Below, one piece after another: positions 51,679 through 60,733 of a stretch of DNA of 64,000 nucleotides. The notes beneath the pieces were generated by a model that searched no databases, was not told the origin of the DNA, and was given only the letters and a program-made list of their open reading frames with translations. The position numbers and the translations under genes were made by a program. Source of the stretch: BMS3BBIN04 sp964552465. GTDB taxonomy: Bacteria; Electryoneota; Electryoneia; Electryoneales; Electryoneaceae. Where the stretch lies: the NCBI GenBank assembly GCA_964552465.1, contig CAZKGR010000001.1, forward strand, positions 62,001 to 126,000, in the 5' to 3' direction. The stretch's first letter is position 1, and the number at the start of each line of letters is the position of its first letter.

Positions 51679-52671
51679 CTATGGTTCAAGGGTAAGTTTT
51701 TCATCTGGTGAAATCTGACGAGTCACTTTAACCGCCATCTTCCTGCCAGACTTTCCCGGTACTCCAAACATCTTTACGCGTTTACCAATTCGCAGCAGGA
51801 GCTCTTCCTTTAATTCCTTGTCGAGACGGATAATATCATCCTTCTGCAGTGCAAGAAATTCGCTGATCCGGATGTCTGTTTCATCAAAAACTGCCGTCAG
51901 TGGAATACTGGTCGCCTTCAGACGGTTTTCCATTTCTTTCGTCTCACTCTCGGATGACTTCTTGGCAGTCGTGAAAAAGGTCTGCGCCGAGAGTTTCTGC
52001 AGAATTGGTTCGAGGACGAAATACGGGAATCCAATATTCATTGGATACACGGCGCCTCTAACCTTGACTTCAAAAAATATGATAGCAATTGTTTCACTTG
52101 ACCGTGCGATCTGAACGAACTGCGGGTCAGTCTCAAATGCATCGAATTTTGAGTTCAGTGGAAATACCTGCGACCAGACTTCGTTCAAAGTATCAATCAA
52201 GTTTGTGATAATGCGTTGAACAATGTTCTGCTCAATCAATGTGATTTCCCGAACCTCGATCTCGGTCTCCCCTGATCCTCCCAACAATCTATCCACTATG
52301 AATAATAAGAGTTGCGGGCTGATTTCAACGACAGCCTTGCCTTCCATATCCTTAAAACCAAGGAGATACAGGCTGGACGGCATCGACAATGACATCGTGT
52401 GTTCGCTGTACGTAACCTGGTCAATGGAGATGACGTTAACATCTACCAGGGCACGCATGTTCGTCGAGAGAAAGGTCGCGAATAGTCGCGCAAAATTCTC
52501 GTGAATGGTGCGCATTGATCGAATCTGTTCCTTACTGATTCGATCCGGATGCTTGAAATCGTAAACGGTAACCGCTCGTCGTTGATCCGCCTCCAGCGAA
52601 TCATACGATTTACCCTTGGATACACTACTTAGCAGGGCATCGATTTCGTCTTGTGAGAGTATTTTGTTCAT
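51679..52671 (-). CDS. fliM: Flagellar motor switch protein FliM
   Basis: 330 residues: the CheY-P binding peptide LSQDEIDALLSSV at the N-terminus, the middle CheC-like domain (GGSGETEIEVREITLIEQNIVQRI) and the C-terminal SpoA domain (LALQKDDIIRLDKELKEELLLRIG). It links chemotaxis signals to rotor direction. Confidence 0.96.
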   Translation of the reverse strand: MNKILSQDEIDALLSSVSKGKSYDSLEADQRRAVTVYDFKHPDRISKEQIRSMRTIHENFARLFATFLSTNMRALVDVNVISIDQVTYSEHTMSLSMPSSLYLLGFKDMEGKAVVEISPQLLLFIVDRLLGGSGETEIEVREITLIEQNIVQRIITNLIDTLNEVWSQVFPLNSKFDAFETDPQFVQIARSSETIAIIFFEVKVRGAVYPMNIGFPYFVLEPILQKLSAQTFFTTAKKSSESETKEMENRLKATSIPLTAVFDETDIRISEFLALQKDDIIRLDKELKEELLLRIGKRVKMFGVPGKSGRKMAVKVTRQISPDEKLTLEP

Positions 52672-52687
52672 CTCAGTACCATGTCAA

Positions 52688-53227
52688 CTATTGAAGCACA
52701 TAGCGAATGAAAAACACGCGACCAACTTTGCCTTCTGTCAGGTGATAGTTCGCAATCTCCATCACCTTGTCTCGAATCTTCTCGCGCATGCTGATATCAG
52801 TCAGCACAGGTAATCTCTGAGCTGATAGGAAGGTGTTGATGTTGTCTCGCAATAAGGGTTCCAGCGTCCCCAATTCAGCGATAACATCTCCACTCCCGGT
52901 CTCAAACCCGATATCCAGAAGCAGAACTTTGCCTCGAGAATCAGTGGGATTTACAATGATTCCTTCAAGTGTATGGATCAATCCCGACAGGTTATCTTCT
53001 CTGTCAACCGGTGGTCTTCCGGGGAAATATGGATTTGAATCGTACATCTTCCCGACGATTAGTACTGAAGATGTGGTTTGAAATCCAAACAGCAGGACCA
53101 CCATCACGATGAACATTATCATATTCAGCTGTTTGGGTGGTGATTTTTCTTCACCACCGCCCTCAGCCTCTTCCATCTCACCTGCTGGAATATCGACATC
53201 TTCGACTTCTGGATTTTCCTGATTCAT
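52688..53227 (-). CDS. fliL: Flagellar basal-body protein FliL
   Basis: 179 residues: an acidic cytoplasmic N-terminus, one membrane helix (LNMIMFIVMVVLLFGFQTTSSV) and a periplasmic stomatin-like domain with the family C-terminus (KVMEIANYHLTEGKVGRVFFIRYVLQ). Stabilises the stator. Overlaps motB by four bases (ATGA). Confidence 0.92.
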   Translation of the reverse strand: MNQENPEVEDVDIPAGEMEEAEGGGEEKSPPKQLNMIMFIVMVVLLFGFQTTSSVLIVGKMYDSNPYFPGRPPVDREDNLSGLIHTLEGIIVNPTDSRGKVLLLDIGFETGSGDVIAELGTLEPLLRDNINTFLSAQRLPVLTDISMREKIRDKVMEIANYHLTEGKVGRVFFIRYVLQ

Positions 53228-53955
53228 GGGGTTTGCTCCTCAGCGACCGCAGCAGGTGATCCCTGCGATTCCGCGAATTCGAGAAAGATCTCAACTCTTC
53301 TGTTTCTAGCCCGTCCCGGCGATGAGTCGTTAGTTGCACGTGGACGATACTCTCCGTATCCAGAACCACTTAATTTTTCGGGAGATATATTCGCTTGTTC
53401 CACCAGATATTTCACAACCTGGACAGCTCGCGAAGCGCTGAGTTCCCAGTTGCTGGGGAAGCGAGGCGTGTTGATTGGAACGTTATCAGTGTGTCCTTCA
53501 ACACGGATCACATCAAACGAGCGTTTCTGGATCATATCTCCTATCCGCAGGAGCAGTCCCTCAAAAACGGGAGTCAAATCTGATGATCCACTGTTGAACA
53601 AGAGTGAATCTGAGAGTATCAACCGAACTCCCTGCGGAGTGTTGTAAACTTCGATGAATTCAAGTGCTGAATCCTGCTGCTGCATCTCTTCAACTTCTTC
53701 GATCACAGCATCTGTCTGCTGTCGTTGTTCCTCTAAATTTCTCAGGTAAACGTTCGGCATCGGGCTATTCATGCTTGGCCAGATGCCCAATCCTTCACGC
53801 ACACTTTCCATAGCTGCCTTGAATTTGACGACTTCTGTGGATGAGAATGATACGATCAGCACGAAGAACGCCAGTAGCAACGTCATCATGTCACCGTAGG
53901 TCACCATCCAGGCAGGTGCACCACGTTCATTTTCTGGGCATTTCTTTTTAGCCAT
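53224..53955 (-). CDS. motB: Motor stator protein MotB
   Basis: 243 residues: cytoplasmic start, one membrane helix with the proton-path Asp (VTYGDMMTLLLAFFVLIVSFS), a plug region and the OmpA-like peptidoglycan-binding domain (GHTDNVPINTPRFPSNWELSASRA..YGEYRPRATNDSSPGRARNRRVEI). The Asp-Met-Met context does not by itself decide between H+ and Na+. Confidence 0.95.
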   Translation of the reverse strand: MAKKKCPENERGAPAWMVTYGDMMTLLLAFFVLIVSFSSTEVVKFKAAMESVREGLGIWPSMNSPMPNVYLRNLEEQRQQTDAVIEEVEEMQQQDSALEFIEVYNTPQGVRLILSDSLLFNSGSSDLTPVFEGLLLRIGDMIQKRSFDVIRVEGHTDNVPINTPRFPSNWELSASRAVQVVKYLVEQANISPEKLSGSGYGEYRPRATNDSSPGRARNRRVEIFLEFAESQGSPAAVAEEQTP

Positions 53956-53958
53956 GAT

Positions 53959-54744
53959 TTACCCGGCTTTTGCGGCCTTAGCCTCTTCCTCGGTAATGCG
54001 CACAGCTGGGGGCAGGAACGTAGTCAGCTTCTGTCGTACGACCCTTGGATTATCCCCGGACTGAATCGATAGAATTCCTTCGATTATCATTTCCTTCTGC
54101 CGTAATTCTTCCTTGGAACGAACATCAAGTTTCCCACCCATAGGGATGAAAACAATGTTTGCAGCCATCGATCCATATAACGTGGTAACGAGGGCGGTGG
54201 CCATACCCGCACCAATCTTCGACGGATCATCAAGGCTTGACAGCATCTGAATCAGTCCGATCAGGGTACCGATCATCCCAAATGCCGGGGCGAATTCCCC
54301 CATCTTGTCAAAGATCTTCTTACCCTGGCTATGTCGACTTTCCAATCCCGTTAATTCACTGTCGAGAATACTGCGGATGATTTCCGGCTCAACACCATCC
54401 ACTGCGTACTGGATACCGAGCCTCATGAATTCATCAGAGATTGTGTCCAGTTCACGCTCAATGGCGAGAATGCCTTCGCGACGAGCCTTCTCAGCGATTT
54501 CCACCAATTTTTCGATGGTATCCTGAGGTGGATCAACAGGGCTGAAGAAAGTCTTCTTGGCAACGTTTGTTACCGCCAGCACGTCCTTGAGCGGAAAGTT
54601 GACCAGGGTAACACCGATGGTTCCGCCAAAGACGATCATCATCGATGGCAAACTGAAGAAGAAGCTCACTCCCGATCCCGTTAGAATAGAACCTATGACC
54701 AGAAGTGCGGCAGCCAGCAGACCAATTAACGTCCCGATATCCAT
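53959..54744 (-). CDS. motA: Motor stator protein MotA
   Basis: 261 residues with four membrane helices, the cytoplasmic loop (VEPEIIRSILDSELTGLESRHSQGKKIFDKMGEFAPAFGMIGTLIGLIQML) and conserved Pro residues in the third and fourth helices. Three bases separate it from motB. Confidence 0.96.
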   Translation of the reverse strand: MDIGTLIGLLAAALLVIGSILTGSGVSFFFSLPSMMIVFGGTIGVTLVNFPLKDVLAVTNVAKKTFFSPVDPPQDTIEKLVEIAEKARREGILAIERELDTISDEFMRLGIQYAVDGVEPEIIRSILDSELTGLESRHSQGKKIFDKMGEFAPAFGMIGTLIGLIQMLSSLDDPSKIGAGMATALVTTLYGSMAANIVFIPMGGKLDVRSKEELRQKEMIIEGILSIQSGDNPRVVRQKLTTFLPPAVRITEEEAKAAKAG

Positions 54745-54756
54745 GAAGCTATCTCG

Positions 54757-54957
54757 CTATTGTGTCTTTGTCATGGGTTGCATCACTCGTTGACGAAACT
54801 CAACTATCATGTTGATTACTTCCTCGGGTGATTGTTTCGTCAGAATCTTCTTTCCGTCTGTGAGAGTGATAATGGTATCCGGCGTTTGTTCGATAAATTC
54901 TATCATATCTGAGTTTATGATCAACTCTGAATCATCCAATCGTTTCACATGTATCAT
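54757..54957 (-). CDS. flbD: FlbD family protein
   Basis: A 66-residue small protein: MIHVKRLDDSELIINSDMIEFIEQTPDTIITLTDGKKILTKQSPEEV. FlbD-type proteins are conserved between hook and stator genes; their function is not established and they are unrelated to the Caulobacter regulator of the same name. Confidence 0.9.
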   Translation of the reverse strand: MIHVKRLDDSELIINSDMIEFIEQTPDTIITLTDGKKILTKQSPEEVINMIVEFRQRVMQPMTKTQ

Positions 54958-55004
54958 GCAACCTCCTGGCCACTCAGAGTGTGTTTCTCTCGAGCGGTGA
55001 AATA

Positions 55005-55035
55005 TCAGGCGGCGGTTCGATGAACCGCCGCCTGA
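55005..55035 (-). terminator. Perfect hairpin after flgE
   Basis: TCAGGCGGCGGTT and its exact complement flank a five-base loop, ten bases after the flgE stop. On the minus strand only TATTTC follows, so termination would be weak. It may partially end or protect the flgE mRNA before flbD. A shorter competing stem (CCTGAC/GTCAGG, 55031-55044) overlaps it. Confidence 0.55.
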
Positions 55036-55045
55036 CTCGTCAGGT

Positions 55046-56986
55046 TTAACGCTTCATCATCATGACATCTTGCAGGATCTGATCAGACACCGTGATCACT
55101 CGTGAGTTCGCTTGGAACCCTCGTTGTGCTTTGATCATCTCGGTGAATTCCTTGACCAGGTCCACATTGGACATCTCCAGACGTCCGGCTTCAATGGTAC
55201 TTTGTATTCCATCTGCGGAAGACCTTAATCGTGGATCGCCTGAGACTTCGTTAGCCAACCACATGTTGTTACTCGCTTTTTCCAAGCCATCCAGGTTAGT
55301 GAAATCAGCCAGGACGAGTTCTCCGAGTAGCAACTCTTCACCGTTGGTGAAGTTACCAGTGATGCTACCATCATAGTTGATGTCGATGTCGGAAAGAGTT
55401 CCCATCGCGTAACCATCCTGGCCTACGGCCGCTGTCGAGAATCCAGCGGATGTCTGGGTGATTCCGTTCATTCCGTTGAAATCGCCGGCGTTGAACGCAA
55501 TCGTTACCAGACTTGATCCAGCGCCTGGATCGAATGAGAATCCTTCCGCACCACCATCGTAACTCCACAAACTCAGACTACCGTCTGAGTTGAACGAGAC
55601 GGTCCCCGTCGAGCCATTACCAATGACAGCCGGATCAGGCACTTCCGCCTGCCAAATCCACTCATCTTGAATGGCAGATTTGGTGAAAGTCAGCGACAGA
55701 TTGTGAGTGTCACCTTTTTCATCGTAAACGGAAATCGAAGTTGTGTGATCTGTCACATCAGTTTGAATCAGCAGCGGGTCAACATCAGCCATGAAGCCTT
55801 CCGATGCGCGAATCGTCACACCACTACCGCCCAATCCTTCAAGCTCAATCATCAAACCGGTCAGCGGATCTGGAACAAACCTCAGGTTGCTGATAATCGT
55901 TGTTCCTGATGCGTCATCGGTGAAAGTGTCTGTAGCGGTAAGAGTGCTTGCCACCCCACTGTCAACGAATGGACTATTCGTAGCAAACAACCCGGCGATC
56001 AGGTCAGAGGATACATCAGCGTCTTCCAGCCGGACATTGTATTCACTGCCATCACCAGCATAATCGCGTGTGACAGAGATGAATGCAGCAGTTGGCACTG
56101 TTGTGTCCAGTTCAAATGTTGCTCCATCAACCTGACTGTTGAGCTTACTCAGTAAATCAGAAACAGTTGAAGTGTCATCTAAACCAATAATCTGTACCTG
56201 AGATTCGTGGTCAGATCCTTCATCAACTGTGATGGTCAGGTCACCAATTGAGCTTACTCCCGGAATGTCAATCAGCAGAGTTTCAAGCGCCATCCCATCT
56301 ACCGGATCGCTTTCCCCATAGGAGTTTTGCGCTTGCAAGCCCTCGATGAGAATAGAATGTTCTCCGCCCAAACCATCCGCAGCAATACCATTGACTTCAG
56401 ATACGCCTGTCAGTGCTGCGTCAATGAGTGTTGCATCTGAATCTGTTGCGTCGACATCAAGGTTACTGTACAGTTGCACCTCCGTCGTCGCCTTGGCTGG
56501 GATTTTCTGTTCGAGAGGAATAATCAGATCAGTCAATGCCTGATTCTCGATAACACCCTCTTCGTTCGCCATGCGTCCCTGGACAATGCCCATACCGTTA
56601 CCGGCAATCATCCGGCCTTCGGCGTCGAGAGTGAAGTTACCAGCGCGGGTGTAGAAGGTGGAATCTCCACCTTGCACGATGAAGAATCCATCGCCGTGAA
56701 TTGCCAGATCTGTTGCGTAGCCGGTGGCTTCCAGGCTACCCTGGTTGAAGTTGTTTGCGATGGACTGCAGTTGAACACCCAAGCCAACTTGTACGGGATT
56801 TACTGAACCGCGGTTGGTCAGCGAATTCTGGCCGGGACGCAGCATCTGCGAAATTGTGTCCGCGAAGTTGCCTCGGCCGGATTTGAATCCGATCGTGTTC
56901 ACATTTGCGATGTTGTTACCCACAATGTCCATCTTCATCTGGTGGTTTTGAACACCACTTACACCACTGTTTAATGACCGTAGCAT
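55046..56986 (-). CDS. flgE: Flagellar hook protein FlgE
   Basis: 646 residues, longer than the enterobacterial hook (about 400) and similar to large hooks in other phyla. N-terminus LRSLNSGVSGVQNHQMKMDIVGNNIANVNTIGFKSGRGNF, then ATDLAIHGDGFFIVQGG, an enlarged variable domain, and the C-terminal SNVDLVKEFTEMIKAQRGFQANSRVITVSDQILQDVMMMKR. AAGGAG precedes the ATG. Confidence 0.96.
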   Translation of the reverse strand: MLRSLNSGVSGVQNHQMKMDIVGNNIANVNTIGFKSGRGNFADTISQMLRPGQNSLTNRGSVNPVQVGLGVQLQSIANNFNQGSLEATGYATDLAIHGDGFFIVQGGDSTFYTRAGNFTLDAEGRMIAGNGMGIVQGRMANEEGVIENQALTDLIIPLEQKIPAKATTEVQLYSNLDVDATDSDATLIDAALTGVSEVNGIAADGLGGEHSILIEGLQAQNSYGESDPVDGMALETLLIDIPGVSSIGDLTITVDEGSDHESQVQIIGLDDTSTVSDLLSKLNSQVDGATFELDTTVPTAAFISVTRDYAGDGSEYNVRLEDADVSSDLIAGLFATNSPFVDSGVASTLTATDTFTDDASGTTIISNLRFVPDPLTGLMIELEGLGGSGVTIRASEGFMADVDPLLIQTDVTDHTTSISVYDEKGDTHNLSLTFTKSAIQDEWIWQAEVPDPAVIGNGSTGTVSFNSDGSLSLWSYDGGAEGFSFDPGAGSSLVTIAFNAGDFNGMNGITQTSAGFSTAAVGQDGYAMGTLSDIDINYDGSITGNFTNGEELLLGELVLADFTNLDGLEKASNNMWLANEVSGDPRLRSSADGIQSTIEAGRLEMSNVDLVKEFTEMIKAQRGFQANSRVITVSDQILQDVMMMKR

Positions 56987-57104
56987 GAGAAGGTCTCCTT
57001 ATCTGGGGCTTTTTGCCCCACTTGCCTCAGGGTTCCGAATTTCGTCGGACGGTTCCATGTCAATCGGATCACAGAACCAAGGCCTCCTCGCTGAGGTCCA
57101 GCCT

Positions 57105-57290
57105 TCCCTGACTCTAAACGTCTCGCGTCTCTAGTCCTTCGTCTCTCGTTTTTCGTCTAGCGTCTCTCGAATCACTCATCATGAATCTCAAGAATCGCAA
57201 CGGATTAAGACGATCTATCAGACGCTGCTTTCTACTTCACTCAGTACTAAGTACTTCCTACTCAGTACTTTGTACTTCAATCGATCAGCA
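57105..57290. repeat. Word-like repeat in the flgE upstream region
   Basis: Two kinds of word chains: on the minus strand GAGAGACG, GACGAAAAACGAGAGACGAAGGAC (57110-57175), and AAGTACTGAG, AGGAAGTACTTAGTACTGAG (57238-57290). They overlap the end of the flagellar operon protein gene only at the very end. The region has no coding content of its own. Confidence 0.55.
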
Positions 57291-57687
57291 CTGCGCTGTC
57301 GATTTGGGTAAACACGTTCTCCTTTGCTTGTTGTCCTTGCAGGGCTGTAATCACAGTCCGGTTTTCGACGCTCACGATCAGCGCGAGATCGCGCATCAGG
57401 AACAAAGATTCTTTCGCCCCTTTTGCCTGTGCCTGATCCATGGCAGTGCTGATCTTTTGCAGATCCTGCTGATCGAGCATCACACCCCGTTGCAGCAAGC
57501 GTTGGCTGGCATGCGCGCTGACGGTGACATTGATCTCATCCGTCTTAACGCTGGCAGCTTTCCGCACAGCATCCTGGAACTGGCCCGGGATACCGGTTGT
57601 TTTTCCGGCTGGTTTGGTTGTGGAAATGGGTTGAACCGGACCGATCCCGCTCAGGTTGGCCTGAATCCGTTTCGGATCAACGTTCAT
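57277..57687 (-). CDS. Flagellar operon protein (TIGR02530 family)
   Basis: 136 residues. Typical of a small protein family found between flgD and flgE: VTVSAHASQRLLQRGVMLDQQDLQKISTAMDQAQAKGAKESLFLMRDLALIVSVENRTVITAL. The function is not known. It overlaps flgD by four bases. Confidence 0.85.
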   Translation of the reverse strand: MNVDPKRIQANLSGIGPVQPISTTKPAGKTTGIPGQFQDAVRKAASVKTDEINVTVSAHASQRLLQRGVMLDQQDLQKISTAMDQAQAKGAKESLFLMRDLALIVSVENRTVITALQGQQAKENVFTQIDSAVLID

Positions 57688-58433
57688 CCATCCCCTCCCC
57701 AGTTCAATTTGAGTCCAGCGATCTCAAGGCCGCCATCATCGTTTGAACCGTCCGGGTTCCGCAGTTCGAGCACATCGCCGAAGTAGATCTGGATACCGTC
57801 AACCACCAGCATCGCGCCGCTCGATGTAAAACGAACCGCATCGATGGTTCCGATGATGTACGGGGTGATCGTGGTTTCGACACCATCACCGTCTTTCATG
57901 GTGATATCAACGGTGTAGTTACCATCTGCCAAATCGTTACCAGCGTCGTCCTTACCGTCCCATTCGGTGCTCTGTTCGCCTTCCTGGGTGCGTCCCAGCT
58001 GAATCTTGCGAACCTCGTTACCATCACCATCGAGGATACTGATCTCGATTTCTTCAGCCATGGTTCCGAGTTCGAATGAGATGTCACTAGCCTCACCGTC
58101 AGTCACATTTACTTGTCCACCGTACGCTTTGACTTCAGTACCGACCAACGATCCGGCGAGCGTGTTGTTGATCGCCTGCGAGAGGATGAAGTCGCTTTGC
58201 AGTCCCTGCTCAAGCAGATTGGACTGGTTCTGCGCCTCTTCCAATGCCTGGAATTGGGCCAATTGTGCGGTGTACTCGCTTGTGTCCATGGGATCCATCG
58301 GATCCTGGTGTTTCATCTGCTCGATCAAAAGCGTCAGAAACGCGTCTTTTCCGATTTCACCATGTTCTGACGTGGTCGCAAATGACGTTGCCGTACGACC
58401 GACTAACGAGTCAATAGGCTGAAAATCGGCCAT
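57684..58433 (-). CDS. flgD: Hook cap protein FlgD
   Basis: Scaffold for hook assembly. 249 residues: GKDAFLTLLIEQMKHQDPMDPMDTSEYTAQLAQFQALEEAQNQSNLL, then Ig-like and tudor-like domains (DGNGNEVRKIQLGRTQEGEQS..). The frame extends to 58520, but the ATG at 58433 has AAGGAGG at the right distance. A sigma-54 type promoter lies 95 bases upstream. Confidence 0.95.
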   Translation of the reverse strand: MADFQPIDSLVGRTATSFATTSEHGEIGKDAFLTLLIEQMKHQDPMDPMDTSEYTAQLAQFQALEEAQNQSNLLEQGLQSDFILSQAINNTLAGSLVGTEVKAYGGQVNVTDGEASDISFELGTMAEEIEISILDGDGNEVRKIQLGRTQEGEQSTEWDGKDDAGNDLADGNYTVDITMKDGDGVETTITPYIIGTIDAVRFTSSGAMLVVDGIQIYFGDVLELRNPDGSNDDGGLEIAGLKLNWGGDG

Positions 58434-58527
58434 GGGCACACCTCCTTTCCTTGGGGAATGTGTAGATCGACCGCTCTCCCCTGAAGCAAGTCGACAGGAA
58501 TTGTTATACAATCCCTTCAAGTTTTCA

Positions 58528-58541
58528 GCAAACCATATGCC
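58528..58541 (-). promoter_or_regulatory. Sigma-54 type promoter before flgD
   Basis: On the minus strand GGCATATGGTTTGC with T after, matching GG-N10-GC and the consensus TTGCW end. Start of transcription would be near 58516, about 83 bases before the flgD ATG. The same core (GGCATA-N4-TTGC) lies before flgF. Confidence 0.7.
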
Positions 58542-58639
58542 TTGGCAGTTTCTTCGTGTGAAAGCCTGTTTTCTTTATCCCATGCCACATGAGCACGGAA
58601 CGCTTCGCCATTCAACGGGCAGAATCTGCCCCGCTCATG

Positions 58640-60733
58640 TCAACCCAAATACTCAACGGTCGCCAAGCCTGTGTTGAGTGGTCCACGCCGTGAGTCTTCA
58701 TCAGCATCGACTGTTTCTGCATCCTGCCGTTGAGAACGAGTATTTCGTTCACGCTCATTGGCACGGCTGGATTCTCGTTCCGCAGACTCACGCCGTTGCT
58801 GTTCAGACATTGCATCGTTCTGCCGTGCATGTCCGGATTCAACGTCAATCCGTTCTACCTGAATGCCTTGACTGGCCAGATGCTCCCTGATAGCTGGAAG
58901 TTGCTGTTCCAAACCTCGAACTGCGTCCATCCTTTCAGCTGTCAGCGTCACAGTGTACTTGCCTTGATTTCTGATGATGTTCAGCAACACATTTCCGAGC
59001 TTCGCAGGCTTCAACGGAACCTGAACCCGGATGATCCCATCCCCTTTCAACACTTTCGCTTGCGATGAAACGCGCTGCATTAATTCCTGCAAGTTCTGTA
59101 AACCTTGCGCTGATGTGGGAATGGCCCGACCTCCGCGCGCGGCAACTGCAGTTCCCAGATTTCCAACCAGATTTGGTTTTGCCGCAACACTAATCGTTGA
59201 GCTCTTATCCTTATGATCTGATTTTCCAGCGACATTCTTTGATGTATTGTTCGCTTGCTTCCTCTGTGCCCCAACATTTCCACGCCTTTTACGAGCTTTT
59301 TCTGATGGCGCATCTTTGGCCAGCGAAGAGCTGCTTGCTTCCGTCGTAATTGACTTCTTTGTATTTGGAGTGTGCACATGCCAACCGTTCTGTTGCATGG
59401 CTGATACCCGATTCCGGGCAGCACGTTTCGTCGTTGATCGAGCAGCCGGAGCTGGCTTTGCGACCAGTTCTGGCATTGGCAATGATGGATCAGATCCACC
59501 TGCTGATGCGGCGACTGACGGCGAAGATGCGCGATGGATTGCACGACTCAACATTGGATCAGTCAACACTGTATCAGGACGTGTCGCTAACCGAGCTGAA
59601 CGCGATGTTGGAGATTGAAGATCCTGACGTGATTGCGATTTCTGAACATCAGCAGCCGTTTCATTTGAGCGTGTAACCGTCACACGCGGTACTGCTTTAG
59701 CCGTTCTCAGGTCCGATCGTGACAACTCGGCGTCGTCCGAATGCTGCGTCCTGACATTCCATCCTGATGATCGGGAAACACCTGTTGTAGCCCTCAATTG
59801 ACTTAGTAGTCCGGCTCCAGATTCTGTGGCAACTCGTGCATTGTGTTCACTCGTTTTCGCACCATTCAACGCAGGTTTTTCGCTCATTTCATTTTTGAAA
59901 CTGACATTTGACGACTGACCAGCTTTTGCAGGATTCTGGTTTTTTGTAACCGGTTCAGCCGTATTGGTAGCGTCGCGGTTCTGATTGGTCTGAACCGATT
60001 TGTCAGTGGTTGCCTTGAGCCCCGTCTTCGACTTTGAATATGTTGGTGGCTGGAACGGCTGTACATCTCGTTCAAGCGGATTGCGAAGCTCTTTTCGTGT
60101 CCGCTCCATCTGCTTATCAGCATCGCTCATGGCTTCGGCATGAGCGGCTAACCGGGCTGCATCAATATCCGGTGATTGTGCGAGGTGAGCACGTACTTCC
60201 TGCAGCCACAGTTTCGGATCTTGCCCTTCGTTTGCCTTGCGTTCTTCTTCGAGCTGTTTTTTCAGTACATGCGAACGATTGCCAGGCGTCTCGAGCTCAC
60301 CACTGAGAATTCCCATTCTTAATTCATCAGTTTGCAGAAGGTGTTCTGCTGCACGTTCCCTGAATGCTGGAATCAGCTGAGCTGTGCCATGGTTTTCGCT
60401 TAGCATCAGCTCTCTGTTCATGCGATTGTCGCGTTGCGCGGGCCGTTGTCCTCGATGTCCAGCTTCCGTTCTGCGAAACGTGCCCGGATCATTCGGATCG
60501 ACTGGGTTTCCAAATTGGTCAAAGAATGGTAATCCGCTGAATGTGACTGATTCACCGCGACGAACGTAGGCTGTTGCACTCTGGTTATTATTCAGTCCGA
60601 AGTCAGACAGCAGACGTGAGAACATCCCAGGTCGGGACGCACGGCCTGGTTGCTGTGCTTGCGCTGATGATCTCAGCGCGAGCTCATTCTGTAACGGCGC
60701 ACCATTTTGCTGTGTGTCGAGACGGTTATCCAT
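58640..60733 (-). CDS. fliK: Hook-length control protein FliK
   Basis: 697 residues, long for FliK. A disordered, Gln/Ser/Arg-rich N-terminal 500 residues are followed by the Flg_hook domain: GDGIIRVQVPLKPAKLGNVLLNIIRNQGKYTVTLTAERMDAVRGLEQQLPAIREHLASQGIQVERIDV. The last 60 residues are again charged (RESAERESSRANERERNTRSQR). It measures hook length and signals the export switch. Starts at an ATG sharing a base with the MotE stop (TGATG). Confidence 0.85.
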   Translation of the reverse strand: MDNRLDTQQNGAPLQNELALRSSAQAQQPGRASRPGMFSRLLSDFGLNNNQSATAYVRRGESVTFSGLPFFDQFGNPVDPNDPGTFRRTEAGHRGQRPAQRDNRMNRELMLSENHGTAQLIPAFRERAAEHLLQTDELRMGILSGELETPGNRSHVLKKQLEEERKANEGQDPKLWLQEVRAHLAQSPDIDAARLAAHAEAMSDADKQMERTRKELRNPLERDVQPFQPPTYSKSKTGLKATTDKSVQTNQNRDATNTAEPVTKNQNPAKAGQSSNVSFKNEMSEKPALNGAKTSEHNARVATESGAGLLSQLRATTGVSRSSGWNVRTQHSDDAELSRSDLRTAKAVPRVTVTRSNETAADVQKSQSRQDLQSPTSRSARLATRPDTVLTDPMLSRAIHRASSPSVAASAGGSDPSLPMPELVAKPAPAARSTTKRAARNRVSAMQQNGWHVHTPNTKKSITTEASSSSLAKDAPSEKARKRRGNVGAQRKQANNTSKNVAGKSDHKDKSSTISVAAKPNLVGNLGTAVAARGGRAIPTSAQGLQNLQELMQRVSSQAKVLKGDGIIRVQVPLKPAKLGNVLLNIIRNQGKYTVTLTAERMDAVRGLEQQLPAIREHLASQGIQVERIDVESGHARQNDAMSEQQRRESAERESSRANERERNTRSQRQDAETVDADEDSRRGPLNTGLATVEYLG

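Noticed and set aside
57005..57021. Hairpin TGGGGC-AAAAA-GCCCCA directly before the flgE ribosome site, considered as a terminator
   Set aside because: The loop is the A-tract and no T-run follows on the minus strand. It may affect translation but is not a terminator.
57090..57103. GG-N10-GC match before flgE
   Set aside because: Spacing fits sigma-54, but the -12 reads CAGC instead of TTGC and the -24 lacks the A/C; too weak to call.
58434..58520. Longer start of flgD
   Set aside because: The extension covers the ribosome site of the ATG at 58433 and would begin close to the inferred transcript start.
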